A DNA stretch of 8,502 nucleotides, taken from NCBI GenBank assembly GCA_900754385.1, contig CAAECP010000085.1, positions 1-8,502 on the forward strand, read 5' to 3'. The notes under the pieces were generated by a model. The model was given only the letters and a program-made list of their open reading frames with translations. It was not told the origin of the DNA and did not search any database. The position numbers and the translations under genes are program-made. Source of the stretch: an uncultured Collinsella sp. GTDB taxonomy: Bacteria > Actinomycetota > Coriobacteriia > Coriobacteriales > Coriobacteriaceae. The first letter of the stretch is position 1; each line of letters begins with the position of its first letter. Below, piece by piece: positions 1 through 6,040 of this stretch.

Positions 1-611
1 AAGAACCCGTCGAGCACGGCCGCGCCTGTGGCCTCGGCGTTGGTCATGCGGCCGGGAACGCAGGTGCGCAGTATCTTCCAGCGGGGCGTGGGCATGCGCA
101 GCGCGTCGGCGATGGAGCGCGTCGCCTCCACGGTGAGCGCCGTGCCGCGCATCACGGTGGAGTCGAGCTTCACGGGGATGACGACCATGCCGCCCTCCGC
201 GGCGGCGAGGTAGGCGTTAAAGGCGAGTCTGCGCATCACGGGGCTGCAGTCGATGGGGCAGACGTCGTAGGAGTCCGAGGCGTCGTCGAGGGCGAACTTG
301 AGGCGCTGCTCGCGCAGGAGCATCTCGTTCTGGTCGACGAGGTCGATGGTCGAGGCCACCACGTCGAGGTCCTCCCCGGCGGCGTAGGCGACCTCCTCCA
401 CGGGGGCGCCGCCGTAGAGCAGCTCGACCGAGGTGCGCCGCTCGGAGGCGGCCCGGTCGTAGAGGGCGAAGAAGTCTGTGGCAGACGCCTGCGGGTCGAG
501 GTCGACGAGCAGGGTCCGAAGGCCCCGGGCGGCGAAGATGGCCGCCAGGTTCACGGCGGTCGTCGTCTTGCCGACGCCGCCCTTGTAGTTGGAAATTGCT
601 ATCGTGCGCAT
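1..611 (-). CDS. parA: ParA/Soj-family partition ATPase (C-terminus cut by window edge)
   Basis: 203 codons are visible from the ATG at 611-609; the C-terminal end lies beyond base 1. The protein begins MRTIAISNYKGGVGKTTTAV. KGGVGKTT at residues 10-17 is the deviant Walker A (P-loop with signature lysine) of ParA/MinD ATPases, VDLDPQAS at 36-43 is the ParA A' motif, and YDVCPIDCSP at 115-124 fits Walker B. ParA ATPases bind the nucleoid in an ATP-dependent way and, with a ParB partner, partition plasmids or chromosomes; mobile elements often carry them for maintenance of the excised form. No parB is visible, but it could follow to the left. A GAGAGGA Shine-Dalgarno sits about 8 bases upstream of the start. 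I see no clear parA promoter, but the upstream region holds a 42-bp palindrome and a second operator-like site. The family call is firm; the biological role (partition versus regulation of conjugation) is inferred. Confidence 0.9.
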   Translation of the reverse strand, partial: MRTIAISNYKGGVGKTTTAVNLAAIFAARGLRTLLVDLDPQASATDFFALYDRAASERRTSVELLYGGAPVEEVAYAAGEDLDVVASTIDLVDQNEMLLREQRLKFALDDASDSYDVCPIDCSPVMRRLAFNAYLAAAEGGMVVIPVKLDSTVMRGTALTVEATRSIADALRMPTPRWKILRTCVPGRMTNAEATGAAVLDGF

Positions 612-693
612 GGGTCGCGTCCTCTCTAGCGTGGGGCGCGCCTCGCCGCATCCGGTCCGGCGCGCCCCGAGTCTCGGAGCGTCGGGACAAAAC

Positions 694-709
694 CGTACAG
701 ATTTGTCCG
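694..709. promoter_or_regulatory. Operator-like site, degenerate copy (parA side)
   Basis: CGTAC-AGATTT-GTCCG. This is the same CGTAC-N6-GTACG architecture as the sites upstream of xis and the XRE regulator, with one mismatch in the right half. It lies 39 bp (start to start) from the full site at 733-748, similar to the 36- and 29-bp spacings at the other cluster. It sits in the parA 5' leader or promoter zone, so it probably acts on parA. The function is inferred. Confidence 0.5.
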
Positions 710-719
710 ACAAGCGGAG

Positions 720-761
720 TGTACCACGAAAACGTACGGATATGTACGCTTTCGTGGTACA
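720..761. promoter_or_regulatory. 42-bp near-perfect palindrome: operator or centromere-like site between parA and the ABC-F gene
   Basis: The outer arms TGTACCACGAAA (720-731) and TTTCGTGGTACA (750-761) are exact reverse complements. Inside lies a second, nested dyad, CGTAC-GGATAT-GTACG (733-748). Only position 732/749 and the central six bases break full symmetry. The inner 16-mer matches the operators at 7335-7350 and 7400-7415. The palindrome covers where the -35 of the rightward ABC-F promoter would be (its -10 is at 771-776) and lies upstream of parA. A dimeric or tetrameric repressor is the simplest reading; a ParB-type centromere is the alternative. No T-tract follows on either strand, so it is not a terminator. 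Confidence 0.75.
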
Positions 762-767
762 TCACCA

Positions 768-776
768 TGCTATAAT
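768..776 (+). promoter_or_regulatory. Extended -10 promoter for the ABC-F gene
   Basis: TGCTATAAT is a perfect extended -10 element (TGn plus TATAAT at 771-776). No good -35 lies at the usual distance; the best candidates around 748-753 fall inside the 42-bp palindrome. That fits an extended -10 promoter that depends little on the -35, and a repressor bound to the palindrome would block it. Transcription would start near 783, giving a leader of about 210 nt before the ABC-F start. Confidence 0.6.
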
Positions 777-794
777 CCTAGATATCAATCATCC

Positions 795-819
795 AGCGGG
801 GCCTTTGGCAAGCGCCGCT
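795..819 (+). other. Imperfect stem-loop in the ABC-F leader
   Basis: AGCGG (795-799) pairs with CCGCT (815-819), and an inner GCC-TTT-GGC hairpin (801-809) stacks inside. It lies at the start of the predicted leader. There is no T-tract, so it is not a terminator by itself. It may contribute to leader folding. Confidence 0.3.
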
Positions 820-838
820 TCGAGTTAGGTCAGGTTAG

Positions 839-850
839 ATGAAGAACTAG
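839..850 (+). CDS. Possible three-residue leader peptide (MKN-stop)
   Basis: ATG-AAG-AAC-TAG lies inside the predicted ABC-F leader, with a weak AGG four bases upstream. Very short leader peptides are known upstream of ABC-F resistance genes and erm genes, where drug-stalled ribosomes alter leader folding. This one could occur by chance. It is listed because it sits in the right place and is immediately followed (853) by an ATG in frame with the ABC-F gene. Confidence 0.2.
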   Translation: MKN

Positions 851-972
851 CGATGCCCGTTTCGGGTACCCCATACGACCACTCTGTACATCCGGTCGCG
901 CTTCAGGGTGCCGCATCGCTTCAGTGTCTTCTCGTTCCGAATCCATACATCGCGTGCCTGACCCTGCGCGAC

Positions 973-987
973 CTCCTCTCAAAGGAG
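973..987 (+). promoter_or_regulatory. Hairpin masking the ABC-F ribosome binding site
   Basis: CTCCT (973-977) is the exact complement of the Shine-Dalgarno AGGAG (983-987), with a 5-nt loop. AAAGGAG at 981-987 is six bases from the ATG at 994 and decides that start. A pre-formed anti-SD hairpin directly before a resistance-type ABC-F gene is the arrangement expected for translational attenuation. The hairpin is short (5 bp), so its strength in the cell is uncertain, and I see no obvious competing strand. Confidence 0.45.
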
Positions 988-993
988 CTCGCC

Positions 994-2481
994 ATGCAAC
1001 TGAATCTCACTCACATCAGCTATACCTACCCCGGTACGGCATTGCCTGCCATCGAAGACGTCAGCGCCACGTTCCCATCGGGATGGACGGGCATCATCGG
1101 CGACAACGGATGCGGGAAGAGCACGCTCGCCCGTATCGCCGCCCGCGCTATTACACCCGATTCCGGGACAGTGAGCCCGAGTCTGTTCGCGTCGTATTGC
1201 CAGCAAGACTCGACGCAGGAACCGGACGATCTCTTCGATCTCGCATCGGATTGGGGCAAGGAGGCGCAACGGGCAAGGGCACTGCTCCGCATCGAAGACG
1301 ACTGGTTCTGGCGCTACGACACGCTCTCGGGCGGTCAACAGAAGCGGATCCAAATCGCATGCGCCCTCTATGCACAACCAGATATCCTCATCATGGACGA
1401 GCCGACCAACGACCTCGATGCCGCCACGCGCGACATCGTGAAGGAGGCGCTGGCCTCCTTCAGCGGCATCGGCATCCTCATCTCGCACGATAGAGACCTG
1501 CTCGATAGCCTTGTGGGCCAGAGCCTCATGTGCGAGGGCGCGCGTTGGACCATGCGCCCCGGCGGGTACTCAAAGGCAAGCGACCAAGCGGCGAGCGAAC
1601 GCGCCTCTGCGATGAGGGATCGCGAGCAAGCCTCTCGTGAAGCGAAGCGCCTGAAGGCAGAAGCCCAGCGCAGGAGCGAAGAGGCGGCACGTCAGAAGGG
1701 CAAGCGAAGCAAGCGCGGTTTGAGCAAAAAAGACAGCGACGCTCGCGAGAAGATCGGACGCGCCATAGTCTCTGGCAAGGACGGCGTTGCAGGGAGGCTC
1801 TCGTCCAAAATGAGCGGACGGCTCGCAAAGGCCGAGGCAGAGCTTTCCAAGAAAACCGTCTCGAAAAGATACGACCATCGTATCGGCGAGTTCGGCGTCA
1901 CTGCACGCTCAAGTTGCGTGGCGCACTTGGAGGCATCGCGACTGTCTGCTGGCGAGTTCTCGATAGATGTGCCGGAGCTCTGGATCTCACCAACGGATCA
2001 CGTGGTGCTGACCGGTGCGAACGGAACGGGAAAGAGCCTGGTGGTACGAAGCATCATCGAATCTGTTCCTGATAATGTCAAAGTTGCGTACGTTCCCCAG
2101 GACGTCGGGCCAGAGGAACGCGAGCGAGCCCTGAGGCATCTCCGAGACCAGGACCAGGAGACGAAAGGTCGCATCCTCTCCATCGTGGCGCGGTTGAACT
2201 CCGACCCTGACAGACTGCTCGATGGCGACGATTTGAGTCCTGGCGAACTCCGCAAACTCATGCTTGCTGAACAGCTTGTTACGAATCCCAACTTCCTCGT
2301 ACTCGACGAGCCTACGAATCATCTTGATGTGGGCTCTATTGAGGCGCTGCAGGAAATGCTGAGCGGTTTCTCTGGCGCGTTACTGTTGGTTACGCATGAT
2401 AGACAGCTGTCGGAGGCAGTCACGCAGATTGGCTGGGAAACTATTCAAGGTGAAAGCCTGATGAGATTGCTGGTCGTCTAA
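994..2481 (+). CDS. ABC-F family ATPase, probable ribosome-protection (antibiotic resistance) type
   Basis: A 495-aa soluble protein with two ABC cassettes and no membrane segments. Cassette 1: Walker A GDNGCGKST (36-44), signature LSGGQ (111-115), Walker B with catalytic Glu in LIMDEPTNDLD (about 132-142), H-loop SHD (164-166). Cassette 2: Walker A GANGTGKS (341-348), signature LSPGE (414-418), LVLDEPTNHLD (435-445), H-loop THD (467-469). Both catalytic glutamates (136, 439) are present. Between them is a long, charged linker of about 110 residues (190-305) rich in Lys, Arg, Glu and Ala, with helix-forming character. In ABC-F proteins this is the segment that enters the ribosomal E site and reaches toward the peptidyl-transferase centre. 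Known members dislodge drugs (macrolides, lincosamides, streptogramins, pleuromutilins, phenicols) or relieve stalling. I do not recognise the subfamily, so drug specificity is open. ATG 994 is chosen for its strong SD and family-like N-terminus; the frame is open back to an ATG at 853. The long leader and mobile context favour a resistance role over housekeeping. Confidence 0.85.
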   Translation: MQLNLTHISYTYPGTALPAIEDVSATFPSGWTGIIGDNGCGKSTLARIAARAITPDSGTVSPSLFASYCQQDSTQEPDDLFDLASDWGKEAQRARALLRIEDDWFWRYDTLSGGQQKRIQIACALYAQPDILIMDEPTNDLDAATRDIVKEALASFSGIGILISHDRDLLDSLVGQSLMCEGARWTMRPGGYSKASDQAASERASAMRDREQASREAKRLKAEAQRRSEEAARQKGKRSKRGLSKKDSDAREKIGRAIVSGKDGVAGRLSSKMSGRLAKAEAELSKKTVSKRYDHRIGEFGVTARSSCVAHLEASRLSAGEFSIDVPELWISPTDHVVLTGANGTGKSLVVRSIIESVPDNVKVAYVPQDVGPEERERALRHLRDQDQETKGRILSIVARLNSDPDRLLDGDDLSPGELRKLMLAEQLVTNPNFLVLDEPTNHLDVGSIEALQEMLSGFSGALLLVTHDRQLSEAVTQIGWETIQGESLMRLLVV

Positions 2482-2723
2482 ACAATGGGTTTTATAAAAG
2501 AGCCTTGTCGGGCGGATTTGCAGCTTCAGTTTGCAATTATTGTTTAACTCCGCGTGGGAAGTCGCAAGCGGCTTGCTCGTGACGACAGCGACTATTGCCA
2601 AAGGGTGGAACAAATAAGGACTCATAGAAATCCTTGGTCGGTGTGCTAACATGATTACAGTGAGTAAGTAAGTCTTCAATAACACTAAGCCATTACATAA
2701 TAAAAAGGCGGTGAAGGCTTAGG
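2482..2723 (+). other. Intergenic region before the DUF4238 gene, with a weak candidate promoter
   Basis: A 242-bp stretch noticeably richer in A and T than its surroundings. It holds an 8-bp inverted repeat, TAAACAAT (2479-2486) with ATTGTTTA (2539-2546), starting at the ABC-F stop codon, and a TTTTATAAAA palindrome (2490-2499). There is no clear rho-independent terminator. TGCTAACAT at 2644-2652 resembles the extended -10 of the ABC-F gene and could be the promoter of the DUF4238/DUF262 pair, but no good -35 accompanies it. No gene is evident. Confidence 0.35.
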
Positions 2724-3851
2724 ATGTCGAAGCTGCCCGGAAAGATGACGCGAAAGCAGCACTGGGTGCCGCGGTTCTACCTGCGCCATTTCGCGGATTC
2801 CTCCGGGCAGCTTCATGCCTACAGCAGACAGAAGGGCTCCTTCTTCCGCACGAATTGCGAGAACCTTTGCAGCATGCGCGATCTTTATGAGGTCGAGCAT
2901 GCCGATGCGACAGGCGATGCGACAGACAGATTCTATGCGCAGAACCTCATCGAGGTTAAGCTATCTGAGCTCGAGAGCCGCATCGCGCCGCTTTACGATC
3001 GCTTTTTGGAACGCCAGAAAGAAGACCAGTGCGAAGACGAAGGGTATTCTGATGGGAAAGCCGCCGTTTGCGAGCTGGCAGCAAATATCATCGTCCGGCA
3101 CCCTATCAGTATGCGCGTCGACAAGAAATGGTCACGCGAGACTGCCGAAGAGCTGCTCAGAAACGTTCATCTGACACCCTATGAGCTCGGCTTGCTCGAT
3201 TGGTCGGATTGGCGCGGGGATTCCCAAGCGGTGGTCGAGCTTGCCGCCGCCGCAACCATGCTCTTCTCCAACGATGATATTGTGCCAGTTAACCGTATTC
3301 GAAAGGCTTTTTTTGAGAAGAGCTTCTCCATCCTTAGGGCACCCGTCGGCTCAGGGTTCGTTACGACGTCGATGCCTATGTTCATCATCGGGCCCGAGGA
3401 CGACTCGTACGATTTTCATCTCGCGTATATGCCGTTGAGCAGTGAGTATGCTGCGGTCTTTTCAGATGACCCTCTATTTCCGCCGTTTGCGAGACTCGGT
3501 TTTTCGGGCGTCGAGTTCATGAACCGACTTCTTCTGCTTAACTGCGAGCATTGGGATGTCGCCATATCGAGGGGAAGCGGCCCGCTCGAGCACGCGGTAC
3601 GCGATTGGAGTCAAGCGAACAGTGCCGAATTCATGCACGAGATGTTCACGCGCGACGGCAGGGAGCTATCCCTCGACACAGTGATCTACGACCGCTCGAA
3701 GAAGAAGGGGCAGACGATGATCGATACCATCGACCGTGGCTGCCTCGAGGGCGGCTGCCTTGATGACGAGGACCTGCGCATCATCTTCGAGCACCTTCTG
3801 GGGAGAAGACGGCAAGGACCGGGAACATTAAAGGGTCAAGCAGCGTATTGA
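2724..3851 (+). CDS. DUF4238 domain protein, candidate defence-associated
   Basis: 375 aa, soluble, no signal peptide or membrane helix. The N-terminal KQHWVPRFYLRHFAD (residues 11-25) fits the opening motif of DUF4238 (H-x-V-P-x-F-Y-L-x-x-F), followed by the expected L-x-x-Y (30-33) and a strand-rich start. A mid-protein helical region runs about 73-200. The second half has VTTSMPMFIIG (213-223) and YMPLSS (235-240), where the family usually shows a (T)SDxP stretch and a PLS stretch; the Asp of the former appears replaced by Met here (comparison from memory). The DUF4238 function is not established. The start is supported by GGTGAAGG six bases upstream; an in-frame ATG at 2745 is an alternative. 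The gene is 51 bp upstream of the DUF262/DUF1524 gene on the same strand and probably cotranscribed, which suggests a shared defence role. That pairing is inferred. Confidence 0.72.
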   Translation: MSKLPGKMTRKQHWVPRFYLRHFADSSGQLHAYSRQKGSFFRTNCENLCSMRDLYEVEHADATGDATDRFYAQNLIEVKLSELESRIAPLYDRFLERQKEDQCEDEGYSDGKAAVCELAANIIVRHPISMRVDKKWSRETAEELLRNVHLTPYELGLLDWSDWRGDSQAVVELAAAATMLFSNDDIVPVNRIRKAFFEKSFSILRAPVGSGFVTTSMPMFIIGPEDDSYDFHLAYMPLSSEYAAVFSDDPLFPPFARLGFSGVEFMNRLLLLNCEHWDVAISRGSGPLEHAVRDWSQANSAEFMHEMFTRDGRELSLDTVIYDRSKKKGQTMIDTIDRGCLEGGCLDDEDLRIIFEHLLGRRRQGPGTLKGQAAY

Positions 3852-3902
3852 TAAAATTGACCCCGCCAGCAATAACCGCAAAGGATAGATAGGGCTTTAA
3901 GG

Positions 3903-5606
3903 ATGGATGCAGGAAAAGCAACGATAAGCGGCGTGTTCAACGGATCGCGCCTGCTCGAAATACCTTTTTACCAAAGGGCGTACGTCTGGGGAGAAGAGCA
4001 ATGGGAGCGTTTCCTCGGCGACATGGAGTTCGTCACGGCCTCGAAGCGGCCCTATTTCCTGGGCTCCATCATCCTGAAGCAGGCCTCCTCCGGCAACACC
4101 TGGTCCGAGGTCTCCGAGGTTCGCACCGTCATCGACGGCCAGCAGCGACTCACGACCATGGTCATCTTCTTCAAGGCACTCTGTGCAAAAAACGGCACCA
4201 ACAATTTGTTTGAGCGAGATTTCGTCCTGGAGACCGGCGATGTCGCCTTGCGGCACGGCAAGTACGACCGGCAGGATTTCGAAAAGGTCGTCAGCGCCAC
4301 GGGCTGCGAACCCCTCGAGGGCTCCTCGGCCATCGTCCTTGCCTACAACTACTTCCTCAAGAATATCGACCCGGAGAAGGTCGACAGGAACACGATCAAG
4401 TCGAACGTCCAGTTCGTCTGCATCGATCTTACCGAGGGCGAGGACGAGCAGCAGATATTCGACACCATCAACTCGCTCGGGGTGCGCCTGACGACGGCGG
4501 AGCTCCTTAAGAACTACTTCTTCAACCGCGAGAACGAGCAGGCGTTCAAGGAGTGCTGGGAAGACGTCTTCGAGCCCACGGCTGAGAAGAGGGAGTATTG
4601 GGAGCAGGAGATCGTTACCGGGCGCATCAAGCGCACGCTCGTCGACCTCTTCTTCGACGCGTTCCTCCAGATCCTGGTTCAGGACAAGAGGCGTGGCGTC
4701 ACGACCGAGGACAAGCTCTTCTATTCGCGTACTTCGAACCTCTTCCAGTCCTACAAGGACTTCATCGGCAGGTACTGCAACGGAGACAAGGACGAGATCC
4801 TCAGCAGCATGAAGGCGTATGCCAAGGTGTTCGAGTCCACGTTTGACCCAAGCTGCTGCGACGCGGACATCCCCTCCGCCCCCGGCATCGAGCGCCTGAA
4901 CGTGCTCATATTCGGCCTCAAGAACTCGACGCTCATCCCGTACGTGCTCTACGTTCGCAAGAACGCGGAGTCTTCGGGCGAGGAATCCGAGGTCTTCGCC
5001 CTGCTTGAGACCTACATCGTCCGCCGAACGCTGGTTCAGGCGACCACGAAGAACTACAACAGGCTGTTCACCTCGCTGATCTTGAACGAGGTGAAGGACG
5101 CGGAGGCGCTGAGGAAGGCTCTCGAAGCCAATGACGAGGCGACGACGTACATGCCCGGCGACGCCGAGGTTCGAGCGGCATTCGAGGAATCGTGTCTGTA
5201 CAACCTCCAGTCCAAGGGCGTCCTCTATCTGCTGGAAAGCGCCATTCGTCCGGGCATGAGCAGCACGGCCCTGCTCGGGTTCAACCAGTACACCCTCGAG
5301 CACATGATGCCCAAGAAGTGGCGCAACAAATGGGGAGCCCTCGACGATGAGGCTGCCACGCGAAGGGACCGGAAGCTCCTCACGCTCGGCAACCTCGCCA
5401 TCATCACGCATTCGCTCAACGCCTCCATCCGCGATGCCGATTGGCCCACCAAGAAGCAGGGAAAGGGATACAAGGACGGCCTTGCCCTCTGCGCCGCCGG
5501 CCTTGCGACCATGGCCGGCGCCCTAGAGAAGGAGTCTTGGAACGAGGGCGATATCGCCGATCGCGCCGAATGGCTTGCGGACAAGGCGTTGGAGGTCTGG
5601 CGCTAA
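3903..5606 (+). CDS. DUF262 + DUF1524 protein, GmrSD/BrxU-like modification-dependent restriction enzyme
   Basis: 567 aa. N-terminal DUF262 (ParB/sulfiredoxin-like nucleotide-binding fold): IPFYQRAYVW (20-29), LGSII (53-57), the hallmark DGQQRLTT (78-85), and FDTINSLGVRLTTAELLKN (186-204). C-terminal DUF1524, an HNH-type nuclease: YTLEHMMPKKW (463-473), with the HNH His in EHMMP, then LGNLAIITHSLNA (495-507) with the conserved Asn residues and a following K-rich stretch (517-524). This order, both domains in one chain, matches single-chain GmrSD relatives such as BrxU (type IV, cleaving phage DNA with modified cytosines) and SspE (phosphorothioate-linked). The N-terminal domain hydrolyses nucleotide and senses modification; the C-terminal domain cuts DNA. 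All key motifs look intact. The gene probably belongs to an operon with DUF4238. Its stop is only 3 bp from the stop of the convergent RHH gene. The ATG at 3903 has only a weak SD. Substrate specificity cannot be read from the sequence. Confidence 0.85.
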   Translation: MDAGKATISGVFNGSRLLEIPFYQRAYVWGEEQWERFLGDMEFVTASKRPYFLGSIILKQASSGNTWSEVSEVRTVIDGQQRLTTMVIFFKALCAKNGTNNLFERDFVLETGDVALRHGKYDRQDFEKVVSATGCEPLEGSSAIVLAYNYFLKNIDPEKVDRNTIKSNVQFVCIDLTEGEDEQQIFDTINSLGVRLTTAELLKNYFFNRENEQAFKECWEDVFEPTAEKREYWEQEIVTGRIKRTLVDLFFDAFLQILVQDKRRGVTTEDKLFYSRTSNLFQSYKDFIGRYCNGDKDEILSSMKAYAKVFESTFDPSCCDADIPSAPGIERLNVLIFGLKNSTLIPYVLYVRKNAESSGEESEVFALLETYIVRRTLVQATTKNYNRLFTSLILNEVKDAEALRKALEANDEATTYMPGDAEVRAAFEESCLYNLQSKGVLYLLESAIRPGMSSTALLGFNQYTLEHMMPKKWRNKWGALDDEAATRRDRKLLTLGNLAIITHSLNASIRDADWPTKKQGKGYKDGLALCAAGLATMAGALEKESWNEGDIADRAEWLADKALEVWR

Positions 5607-5609
5607 GCC

Positions 5610-6035
5610 CTACCTGCGTCCCATCTCGAAGATGCTTGCGGTGTCGGAACCCGCATCGATGACGGATGGAACCGGCTCTTCCAAAAACGTAGTTCGTGGC
5701 GATGTCTCTTCCGTCGGCGCGTCAACAGGCTCGCCGAGCGCTAGGAAGAACCTCATCACGTGCTCAATTCTCTGTTGCAGGGACTCGCTCAGCTCGCCGT
5801 AGGAGGCCGCCAGCCGCACCTCCTTGGCCAATTCCGCCATCGAGTCCCTCAGTGCCTTCTGCACGCTCACGGAGGGCCTCACCTCGACCTGGGTATCGGT
5901 GAGCTTGGCGATGATGTAGTCCTGCCTGTTCATGCCGCTCCAGGCTGCCATCTCGCATATGAGCTTGCGCTCCTCGGGCGTGCAGCGGAACGCCATCGTC
6001 TTGCTGCGCTTGCGGGCGCTGTTCTCGCACGGCAT
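5610..6035 (-). CDS. Ribbon-helix-helix protein, MobC/relaxosome-like
   Basis: 141 aa, starting MPCENSARKRSKTMAFRCTP. Residues about 11-46 have the ribbon-helix-helix layout: a short basic strand (SKTMAFRCTP), helix 1 (EERKLICEMAAWSG), a turn at G-M-N, and helix 2 (RQDYIIAKLTD). The G-M-x-x-x-x-Y-I pattern is typical of plasmid mobilization accessory proteins (MobC-like) and of small plasmid repressors. Residues 57-100 are probably helical (possible coiled coil); the tail (101-141) is acidic and likely disordered. It is the last gene of the xis-int operon, 5 bp after the integrase stop, with GAGGGGG about 8 bases before its ATG. No relaxase is in view, so a transfer role is only suggested; control of the operon or help at the attachment site is also possible. 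Confidence 0.6.
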   Translation of the reverse strand: MPCENSARKRSKTMAFRCTPEERKLICEMAAWSGMNRQDYIIAKLTDTQVEVRPSVSVQKALRDSMAELAKEVRLAASYGELSESLQQRIEHVMRFFLALGEPVDAPTEETSPRTTFLEEPVPSVIDAGSDTASIFEMGRR

Positions 6036-6040
6036 CCTTC

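Noticed and set aside
720..761. The 42-bp palindrome as a bidirectional terminator
   Set aside because: There is no T-tract after either arm, and it lies between divergent genes where a terminator has no purpose.
853..993. Taking the ATG at 853 as the true ABC-F start (542 aa)
   Set aside because: There is no convincing ribosome binding site before 853, while AAAGGAG sits six bases before 994 and the protein from 994 begins like a normal ABC-F cassette.
3897..5411. A 504-residue open frame on the minus strand opposite the DUF262/DUF1524 gene
   Set aside because: It is rich in Val, Leu, Glu and Arg with no family motif, and it lies opposite a clear two-domain gene. High-GC codon bias produces such antisense frames.
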